Source: Podarcis raffonei
Lineage: Eukaryota; Chordata; Lepidosauria; Squamata; Lacertidae
Assembly: GCF_027172205.1 (NCBI RefSeq)
Contig: NC_070607.1
Span: 68,820,831 to 68,884,830, forward strand
Length of the DNA stretch: 64,000 nucleotides
Direction of reading: 5' to 3'
The notes below the pieces were generated by a model. It saw only the letters and a program-made list of their open reading frames with translations, was not told the origin of the DNA and did not search any database. Position numbers and translations under genes: made by a program. Below are positions 23,701 through 32,800 of the stretch, in pieces (position 1 is the first letter of the stretch; every line of letters starts with the position of its first letter).

Positions 23701-24515
23701 CTTAACTCCTGCATTTCCCTGTCTGACATGGCGTACAGCTTGCCCACGGGGAGCTGGGCCCCAGGGACCAGATTAATTTGGCAGTCAAAGTCTCTGTGCG
23801 GTGGTAATTTATCTGCTTCCCTTTCACTGAAGACCTTGCTCAGGTCAGCGTATTGTTTGGGCACCTTCCCTTTGTCCGCCACTTCCGTCCCTGCTAGAGA
23901 GGCTTTTGCCCCTTCTGGCACCTTTCCCTCTCTGCAGTGTTCCAGACAATGTGCTGACCCAAAGGAGACCACTCTCTGATGCCAGCCCACTAGCGGGTCA
24001 TGCAACGTTAGCCAGCTCATTCCCAAAATGACTGGAGCCCCTCCCAGGGTGGCTACATTGAACGCTATCCTCTCAGTGTGCCTGGCCACCCTCATAACCA
24101 TTGGGACGGTTTGTAGGCTGACTTCTCCTCCCAGCAGCTCCCTCCCATCGATCGTGGTGACCTGCAGGGGGTTGCTTAAAGGGAGTGTCTGTATCTGGTG
24201 TTCAGCTGCAAACTCCTTGCTCATAAAATTACAGGAGCTGCCTGAGTCCAGCAGCGCCTTAGTCTTTAGTGGGTATCCGTTTGCCAGCTCTAGCAACACC
24301 TCTATTACTAGGGCTGGTCTTGGAGGTTCCGGAGTGGGCACTTTTACTGCTCCTTGGCCTGTCTGCAGTGCCCTGACAGAGGCAGACAGGCGTTGGCTTT
24401 TACTGGCTCCTGGACTTCCTCCTCCTTCCCCCCAACAGCTCCTGCCATCCCTTGCCATTCCTTTCTTTGCGGGCAGACTCTGGCAAAGTGACCTGGCTGC
24501 TGGCAGAGATAACAT
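20424..24515 (-). CDS. Chromovirus pol polyprotein
   Basis: An open frame of 1363 codons with, in order: an aspartic protease ([13 protein letters not shown]); a reverse transcriptase ([20 protein letters not shown] and the active site FLDDVLIYS); RNase H ([16 protein letters not shown]); an integrase zinc-binding region ([14 protein letters not shown], then CDQCQRAKG); an integrase core with the D-D-E pattern ([30 protein letters not shown]); a GPY/F module ([13 protein letters not shown]); and a chromodomain ([17 protein letters not shown]). An acidic, then Arg/Ser-rich tail follows, part of it encoded in the LTR. The 5' end overlaps gag in another frame. Chromodomains of this family bind modified histone tails and guide integration. 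Treated here as a mobile-element relic, not a host gene. Confidence 0.95.
   Translation of the reverse strand: [1363 protein letters not shown]
20728..20741 (-). other. Polypurine tract of chromovirus
   Basis: On the element's strand the sequence GGAGGGGAGGTGGA stands immediately before the 3' LTR, the position where the plus-strand primer of LTR retrotransposons lies. It falls inside the pol frame. Confidence 0.75.
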
Positions 24516-25372
24516 TTCTTGGCGCTCTTTCCCTCCTTCTTCCTCCCTTCACTGGGATTTGAAACTGCGCGCGCGCGCGCTGTTCCAACTTCCATCGGCT
24601 CTCCTGGCGGGAAACTTGGTTCTGGAATCTCTGGAATGCGGAAATCCCTCCAACGCTCTCCTTTCCCCTCCCGCTTCTCCAAGGCTCTTGCCTCCTGGCG
24701 TGCTCCAATGGTCAGCGCTGATTTGGTCAGCTGGTCCATAGACTCCGCCCTGGGCGCCCGGGAAAGTTCATCTTTCACCGCCGAAGAAAGCCCCTCTTCA
24801 AAGAGCATTTGAATGGGTTCCGCCGAAAGGTCCCACCCCAATCTATGTATCAACATTGTAAACTCAGTCCAGTACTCACGAACCGATCGGCTCCCCTGTT
24901 TGCACGCCATCAATTGTCTGCGCACCAGCCCCTGTTCAATCTCGCTGGAAAACATCAAATCCATGGCGCGAAAAAACTTCCTCGCGTCCTTCAGCATGTC
25001 ACTATTCCCTGCCATCAGGGGTCTGACCCAATCTCTCGCCCCTCCTTCGAGATGGCCAATCACAAACGCCACTCTCGATGCCTCGTCGGGAAAGTCATTA
25101 AACTGCAGTTCAAGAGCATACTGCATCTCTGTCCTAAAGGCTTGGTAGTTCCTGGGGTCCCCCCCAAACTTCTGCACCATTCCTGGCATCTTTCTTGCTA
25201 GTGTAGCGCCTTTTGCCTTTTCTGCATCCTGCGCCCTCCTTTCTTCTAGCCTCGCCGTTTGCATTGCTAGCTGGAGTTCCAACACTCTGTACCTTTCTTC
25301 CAGGCTTGGACCCTCTCCAGCTCCTGCTGCTCCTCCGGCTCCGGCTGGGTTACTCATGATGCCTCTCTGCAC
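24344..25372 (-). CDS. Chromovirus gag
   Basis: An open frame of 342 codons; MSNPAGAGG at 25357 is the more likely start. After a coiled-coil-like stretch rich in Leu, Glu and Arg comes a retrotransposon-type capsid region (FGGDPRNYQAFRTEM, VAFVIGHLEGGARDWVRPL, REYWTEFTMLI). A CCHC zinc knuckle follows (CYLCQQPGHFARVC), as expected of nucleocapsid. An alternating Ala/Arg stretch is encoded by a CG dinucleotide run near 24570. The 3' part overlaps the pol start in a different frame, the arrangement that the family commonly handles by frameshifting. Confidence 0.93.
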   Translation of the reverse strand: MQRGIMSNPAGAGGAAGAGEGPSLEERYRVLELQLAMQTARLEERRAQDAEKAKGATLARKMPGMVQKFGGDPRNYQAFRTEMQYALELQFNDFPDEASRVAFVIGHLEGGARDWVRPLMAGNSDMLKDARKFFRAMDLMFSSEIEQGLVRRQLMACKQGSRSVREYWTEFTMLIHRLGWDLSAEPIQMLFEEGLSSAVKDELSRAPRAESMDQLTKSALTIGARQEARALEKREGKGERWRDFRIPEIPEPSFPPGEPMEVGTARARAVSNPSEGRKKEGKSAKKCYLCQQPGHFARVCPQRKEWQGMAGAVGGKEEEVQEPVKANACLPLSGHCRQAKEQ

Positions 25373-25387
25373 AAGCTGCTTTCAGGG

Positions 25388-25398
25388 ACTGTCCGATT
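25388..25398 (-). other. Chromovirus primer-binding site, self-complementary type
   Basis: On the element's strand AATCGGACAGT begins 2 nt after the 5' LTR. Its exact complement, ACTGTCCGATT, lies inside each LTR (25519-25529 and 20438-20448). This matches the self-priming arrangement known in Tf1 and sushi elements, where the 5' end of the transcript pairs with the primer site. I do not see a good match to a common tRNA 3' end. Confidence 0.75.
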
Positions 25399-25400
25399 GC

Positions 25401-25808
25401 TGTGATGGGATGATGAGCTGCTTGTGCGTAAAATCCTAATCCCTCAGAGTTTGGCTAAGTCCCCAAACCTCTGTCTGTGATGGAGCTCCTTAAACATGAC
25501 TCCATCAATCGCTCGTTGAATCGGACAGTGGGCGTTTACGGAACTTCTTCCAGCATAAAAGCTCCTTAACGGAAACGCGTCTTCTGGACTCTCGGCGTGA
25601 CAGTTTCCGCCGAGGAGTGGGTGTCCCTACAGGAGGTCCTGAAATCTCCCCGCTGCTCCCGCTTGAAGTGTCTCTGAGCCCTCCCTCCGACTCACTTTCC
25701 CTTGGAACTCCACTTCTCCCCCTGCTGGTCCCCTCCTCCGCTGAATGGTCTCTCTCACCCTCCATGAGCCCTTTCACCTCCTTAGTCTCAGATGGCAGTT
25801 CCCTGACA
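25401..25808 (-). repeat. 5' LTR of chromovirus
   Basis: 408 bp, the partner of 20320-20727. It carries the same C-terminal pol coding stretch as an isolated open frame (25505-25777), because that coding sequence belongs to the LTR. Confidence 0.95.
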
Positions 25809-25813
25809 ACAAG

Positions 25814-26540
25814 CGTTCATTTATTATAGACAGTTAAATTTCCTTCCTGCATTTATTTCAGAAAGCAGTAAAAAAAACTAAAAACTTCCCTTAAATAGAT
25901 GTTTTCTTTCTACTACTAGAAAAAGTAATACCAGTAAAAAAAAAAATCTGATACAAATGAGGGCACACATTTCTGAGTACCAAAAATACTAGCCTCACCA
26001 GTTTAACTTAATCTAGCACCCTGAAGTGAAAGGCAATGACATTGTTTTATTTTTTTAAGTGATGATCAACCTGGGATATTTCTATAACTGGGATATTTCT
26101 AGACAGACACAATCTCATTCTCAAGACCATAGCTTCTTATCAGCAAAAACCAAAATATGTTGCTCTACAGGAAAAACATTACATTGAAATCTTCCATCGT
26201 CACTCAAAAATAAATCAATAAATAGCTCAGAAAAAATTATTCTGGAAAGCAGGAGAAAAAAATTGTGATAACAAATCAAGGGTAAAGGTAAGGAAAAGGT
26301 GAATTTGTGAAAAAGTGAATGTGATCTGCATTTGGGAGCTAGTAAACCTTAGGCACAGTTGAATTCATTGCTATGTAGCAAATGCCACTGCTCAAATATA
26401 AAACATGGACTTTTTAGATGGAAGACTGCCTTCTGTAAGAGGATTACTTCTGACCATACTATCTGTTTGAACACAAGTTTTGCAATAAGACAGATGTTGC
26501 TGAAACAGATGCAAATTATTCTAGGGAGAACCTACAGTAG
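25814..26540. other. NFS1 3' flank
   Basis: Unique AT-rich sequence between the chromovirus and the likely end of NFS1 transcripts. I recognise no gene and no clear repeat here. Part of it could be an extended NFS1 3' UTR. Confidence 0.45.
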
Positions 26541-26551
26541 AAACAAACTTT

Positions 26552-26557
26552 TTTATT
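26552..26557 (-). promoter_or_regulatory. NFS1: Candidate NFS1 polyadenylation hexamer
   Basis: AATAAA on the minus strand, about 315 nt after the NFS1 stop codon. Alternatives lie further left, for example near 26046 and 25819. Confidence 0.4.
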
Positions 26558-26870
26558 ATTTTTACATAAGACAGTTGAAGATTTGGCATATCAAGCTGCA
26601 CCAATGTCACCTCCAAAATAAAAGTACTGCAACTTCTTTGGTTCCAGGAAACTAATGTCCATTCGTATTTGATAATTTGTAAGCAGTTATTTACCTGAAC
26701 AAACATCGCCTTAGATTTAGTTTTCAGGCTTTAGATTTAGAAAGCGTAACTGATTACCCAAAGATTTTGTATTTTTAAAACAAGCACAACATGGTTTTAC
26801 TCAGGAATGTAGAGAAAATATTACTTTAATCTATATCCAAGCAGTCCAAGATAACAAGTGATTTCCTTGC

Positions 26871-29800
26871 TTAATGTTGTGTCCATTTAATGCTCTTCAA
26901 ATCAACTCCATCCTGTACCATTTCCCACAGTGGGCTGTGAAATGAGAAGGAAAATTCAATGACAGTCAGAAATACAAATAATTTGACATCAATAGAACTT
27001 TCAGGAAATAATTAATAAGAACAAAATATTATTTTAAACGAAGTTCCACAAAGAACACTTTCTAACTACATAAAGTAATTATGTCTAAGAATGCCTCCTA
27101 TCTTCCGAAATACCCAATTAAGATGTTTTGTTATGGCAAAATTTCACCAAGGTTGAATGCCTGAACCCACGATGGGTATTACAGTATATTGAGACACTAG
27201 CAATGGAAATAAAGAGATTTATATATGAATTTCCACCCTTCTAAATGCGTATTTACCCTGGCCTTTGACACCTGAGAAATATATATATTAGGACCCACCT
27301 GATTCTGTGACTTAAATAATGGGACTGCATGCATATTTGGGCTTTATAAGGATTGTGCCAGTTTGCTGTAAATATCTGGCTGGACCACAGCTACAGAGAT
27401 AACAAATAGTATATTCCTTCCCCTATCTTGATCTGCTCTAACCACTGAGATTCCGTGACTTCTGGCAGTATTTCCTTACCACAGACAGACTTTTAAAGAA
27501 ATCCTGTGATGGTTAATGTCTAATATTCAGATTTATATTTTTTTACCTCATCTCCCTTAATCTTTTCACATGCTGTATGCATTTTTTTACGGTATAATCT
27601 ACCTCTTCTTCAGTAGTGAAACGGCCAATGCCAAACCTGAAATTAAAGCAAAGAGCTTATCAGATGCAACATAGCACACATAAAAAGATAAAAAGGGATT
27701 CTTCTCTTGATGGATGTAATATAATTAAATGTGACTGTCTAGAACCGGCATAGGCAAAGTTGGCCCTCCAGATGTTTTCAGACTACAACTCCCAACATCC
27801 CTAGCTAACAGGTCCAGTGGTCAGTGATGATGGGAGTTGTAGTCCCAAAACATCTGGAGGACCGAGTTTGCCTATGCTTAATTTAGAACTATAAGCCTTG
27901 CCTTATGGATGAGTGAGCCAAGTCTTCATCAGTTCCAATTGCACGCAACACATATGATGGTTCCAGAGACGCAGATGTGCAAGCACTAATGAGAAAAAAC
28001 AATATGTTGGCATTTTGTCCTTACACAGAACTGGTATAGAAATCAAAATAGCAGTCAGCTCTCGAGTAATATGCTCTTATCACTGCCCCCTAAAGATTTA
28101 CTGACTACAGAAACAAACCAAGAAGACTAATTATGCAAGAGAAGGGTGTGTAATTGCATAATTAATAGAAGGTAAGGCATTTCAACTGCAGAAGCAGAAA
28201 ATAAGGCAGAGTACAGCAACAGATTGATGTTAGAAAAAGAAGTATGAGGTAGGGGGAAAGATCAGACAGGGTGGGTAATATATTAAAAAGTGTGTTATGT
28301 GATCAGGAAAATAAGAATGCCCAAAGTTCTTATAACTTAGGGGGACTAAAATACTGGAAGGAAAGGGCAAAAAGATATTAGCAGCAGGAATTAACCATCT
28401 AGTAGATCCAGTTATAACTAATAAAGCTTGGTTAAATTATGTAATTTGACATTTGCCAATTGAATTTTAAAAGGAATCAGAAATATTTGAAAGGAGTCAG
28501 AAATGCTAATAGGACACTCCTTATAAATGGAAGTAAATCAGCCCTGGTCAGAATAAAGAAAGATTCTGGATTAGATGGCTCATAGATTTGTTCTAGATCA
28601 TCAATTCTAGTGACGAAGTGGAAAAGGCCACTTTTATTCTGCACTCCTTTAAATATCTGGCATGGGAGTTCCAGGCAATCTCTCATCTGCACACTGACCA
28701 GACTAAGACTTGCATAGCTTTAACAATAGACTGCATAATGTGTCCTTAGAGCATATTCCAGGCTCTCTCTTCTCTCTCACATATGTAAGACTTATAGAAG
28801 TCAGTTGGCCCATAACCTGTTATACCTGGGTCCACCATCTGTTGTTAATACTACAACACACTTTGACCAGTGTCATCAGCAGAGTATGCACAGCTCCAGC
28901 AGAGTCTTCTAGCACAACATCAGAGTTTTCCTGCTTTTTAGTAGTCAGTCTTTTTCACAGTTCCCCTATCCAGTTCAGTTCAAAGTATGTAGTGTCTATT
29001 GTCTCATGGCACAAGACAGGCATAAATACACTAGCTACATTAACTTTAAGAGATGCTGGTACATCATGAACTAATCTAGTATAATAGAGTTCTCTAGTCC
29101 CAGAAACAAACCTTGTAGTGATCACTTGCCCTTACCATGCTAGCTCACCATACTATACGGAACCGAACCATATAGCATGTAACATTCACCAAGATGATAA
29201 AACCTCACACTTGGCAAATACCTCACATTGATGCCAATGTTGCTGAATTCAACCTTGGCATTATACCTGCCTCTGCATGTACACACATTCCTTAGAAAAG
29301 GGGAGGATGAATGAGTCATGTTTTAAGTATTTAGCCTTCAACTGTTTCTAACCACCCCGTGTAGCTGAGTCTTTCTCTAAACAGAATCCAGAAATGAGGG
29401 ATGGCCTGAAGAAGAAGAAGAAGAAGAAGAAGAAGAAGAAGAAGAAGAAGAAGAAGAGGAGGAGGAGGTGTTTGGACTTGATATCCCGCCTTTCACTCCC
29501 TTTAAGGAGTCTCAAAGTGGCTAACAATCTCCTTTCCCTTCCTCCCTCACAACAAACACTCTATGAGGCGAGTGAGGCTGAGAGACTTCAGAGAAGTGTG
29601 ACTAGCCCAAGGTCATCCAGCAACTGCATGTGGAGGAGCGGGGAATCAAACCCGGTTCACCAGATTACGAGTCCACTGCTCTTAACCACTACACCATGTT
29701 GGCTCAAGACACGGTCCAAGTGCTTAGTGCAATTTCACCCATTCTTTCCAATTTACACCAACAATATTACCTTCCAGAAGACAGAGCCACATCTTTAAGT

Positions 29801-32800
29801 GCCATCAGCAGGCTTTCTCCTTCCACATATGCAAAGGATAAGTTAATGCAGCCTGCAAAGTTAACAAAGCAGTGTCAGCTTCTCTTAAGATTGCACTTTA
29901 GACAACAGGGTTTTTGCAGAATCACAGAATGATAGTACAGTGGTACCTCGCAAGACGAATGCCTCGTAAGACGAAAAACTCGCAAGACGAAAGAGTTTTT
30001 CGTTTTTTGAGTTGCTTCGCAAGACGAATTTCCCTATGGGCTTGCTTCGCAAGACGAAAACGTCTTACAAGTTTGTTTCCTTTTTCTTAAAACCGTTAAT
30101 ACCCTGGGAATCCGTGCTTCGCAAGACAAAAAATTCGCAAGACAAAAAAACTCGCAGAACAAATTAATTTCGTCTTGCGAGGTACCACTGTATACGAAGG
30201 GACTACAAGGGTCATCTAGTCCAACCCCCTGCAATGCAGGAATTTTTAGCCCAACATGGGGGTTGAACTCAAGACCCTGCTCTTAAATAATCTGAGTCTA
30301 TTTTCCCTTTATGGAAAGTTTCTTTTTCATTTCCTTTGAATGTGAATGTCACCACAGCTCTGATCACTAGAGTGCTAAATGCTAATTCCAGAAATGCATG
30401 CAGAACAACTCTCACCAGCACACCCATAATTTTTATTTCTAAACAACCTAAAACTGGCTAACTGTGCAGAAGACAACGAAGTGGAAGAAAATATTGAGCA
30501 GCTCTTTGGACCATTACAGAATTCTTCATTCAGTCTTTAACACAGTGATTTATCCTAGTGCTCTACCTAAAACATACAAGTCAGAACTAAGATGTAAAAC
30601 AATAAAAAAAAGTTTGTGCATAATCTGCTATTCACTGGGATTGATTTATGCAGTGATTTAAGGTCAGTACAGAAGCAGAAGACATATCTGAATTAGTTTA
30701 AACATCGTGTTTCAGTGACTACAATCTCTACTTACCGGTAATTTCATGTTGACTTCATATGCTTAACAGAGCAACAGTGAAACTATTTAGAGTCAACCAA
30801 AGCTTTAGCACTGATGCTGTTATAATATTATCTCAGTTTTCATCTAGTCATGAATATATAGAACATTGTATAACAGAGGATGAGAATTTTGCAATATTCA
30901 AGCTATTTGTTGAGTTTCTGGGCTAGTACCCGATGAGCACAAGATTGCTTTCAATTCTAAAACAATACTGCTGTACCAGATTAACACTTAAATCTGTTTT
31001 AAAATTTCAAATGCTATATTCATTTTAAAAAGAAACCCTAAATGGTCAAAGGCAATTTCTGAAGTAAAGAGGAACTCAACATTCTGCTAATAATACCTGG
31101 ATAACGATGAACTGGATCGCCGTTCATTACTACATCAGGAATTTCAGACATTATGTTTGTAACTAATCTGCCAGCTAATAAACTAATTCGCTTATGGTCA
31201 TACTGAAAAAGAAACAAGAGAACTTATTAGCTATTCTACAAACATGCAGATGAGCCTTGATTGATGTACTAAAAATGTTCTATCAGTCAAATCTGGCCTG
31301 TTAACCAAAAAGACAAGGCAAAATAACACAATATTTGTCAGAGCAATTTCTCACACAAATAATAACCATAGCAAAATTCAGCCCCAAGTTAAATATGAGA
31401 GTTACGGTTATCAAGCTGATGCTGGCTATGTGCAAGTGGAATAGACTTCCACCTGCACAATGGGACTTCACCTACCTCTCCTCTCCCTTCCATGCTCTAA
31501 TACCCCCAAATATGCCCCACATTTTCAGGGTACATGGGGGGATGGAGGAAAGAAAGAAAGGATAGATTCATTATGTGAACAGAAGTCTGCTTGCACAACA
31601 TTGGATTCCACCCCCTGAGTTTGCTCTACTATCCCACAATTGCTGCTGTAAAATTCAGAAATATGTAGTAGGAAAATTCTATAAGAAATTGCCTCCATAA
31701 TTGTTTGAAAATTCTATGCTCGAGAAGAAAGAGAGATGCCCTTGAAATAGAGGCACATCTCTGTACAATTATTATAATCAACAAACACTAGTTGTTCTAG
31801 AAACTGCTTGCCTTCTCTTACCAACAGCAAGACAGAGACCAGAAAGGTTCTAACTGTAAGGTTAGAGTTTGTAAGAAATATGGCACAGAGAACTACTTAA
31901 TGAATGAACATAGCACTACTAAAATATCTCAGAAATACTCAAAACCATCTCAGAAAATTGTTCTGCCAAGAAGGCCAAGTTTGCTTTGCTTATATAACTG
32001 CTTTTACATATTATAGGAAAATAAAGGCTGAATTATGGAGCACGATTAGTTCTCTACAGTACAGAGAAGGGCATCATATTAAACCCTAATCGTTATTGTT
32101 AAAGGAATGTGTTGCAGACTTTCAACCATCAACAAGGCCTCAAAGAACATGGTAAAATAAATGGATCAAGAAAAGTTACACAACTAGAACTGCTCTTTAT
32201 ACCTCCATCTCTTGTTGTGCCAATTCGCAAGCTGCTCCAAGACCAACTGCTAAAGGAGTTGGCACAGTCCCAGAACGTAATCCTCGCTCCTGGCCTCCCC
32301 CACTTTGTATAGGTTCCAGTCTTACTCTTGGTCGCCGCCGAACATAAATTGCACCAACCCCTTAGAAACAAGAAATTACTTCTGTTCAGTACACAGGTAG
32401 ACTTTCCATACTGTATGTCTCCTAGCATATTTAGAAACATTTAGAAAAAATCCTTCAGGAACTTTTAATCAGGATTCTTCGTCGCAAGAGATGCATTTTA
32501 AACATTCAGGGCAATACCCAGTGATGTTCCGCCACTTGTGCAATGGGAATCTGGTTGCACAACAGAACTTCCAGTTTCTCATTTGAGCTTGCAGCCCCCT
32601 ATGCACCCCCAAAAATCTACTCCAGAGGGTATCTCTGGAGATTTTTGGGGGATCACTGTAGGGACCTGCAGTGGGGGGAAGAGAGGAAGAAGAAGCCCTG
32701 TTACATGAACAGAACCATTCACATTTTGTTGGATCTCATCTTCAGATATTCAATTTACATTTCTAATTGGAAGAATCCTCATTTGCTAATTTCTATAAAA

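Larger units (their letters stand above)
20320..25808 (-). mobile_element. Ty3/Gypsy chromovirus, looks whole, young
   Basis: A complete LTR retrotransposon of about 5.49 kb inserted on the minus strand. It has two 408-bp LTRs (20320-20727 and 25401-25808), which by my reading are identical. Each begins TGTGATGGG and ends CTGACA on the plus strand. A 5-bp target duplication ACAAG lies at 20315-20319 and 25809-25813. Inside are a gag frame, an overlapping pol frame (protease, reverse transcriptase, RNase H, integrase, chromodomain), a primer-binding site next to the 5' LTR and a purine tract before the 3' LTR. The chromodomain places it among the vertebrate chromoviruses (sushi-like). I see no obvious break in the two main frames. 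Identical LTRs imply a recent insertion. It sits about 1 kb past the NFS1 stop codon. Confidence 0.95.

Noticed and set aside
25505-25777. Separate 90-codon gene in the 5' LTR
   Set aside because: It is the LTR copy of the C-terminal pol coding stretch, not an independent gene.
29394-29798. Lysine/arginine-rich protein starting with a poly-Lys run
   Set aside because: The run is a GAA microsatellite at the tail of a CORE-SINE, and the remainder is the SINE itself.
30000-30180. Possible CRISPR-like array of CGCAAGACGAA units
   Set aside because: The units are short and irregular, lie inside a TA-flanked MITE with terminal inverted repeats, and the genome is a vertebrate's.
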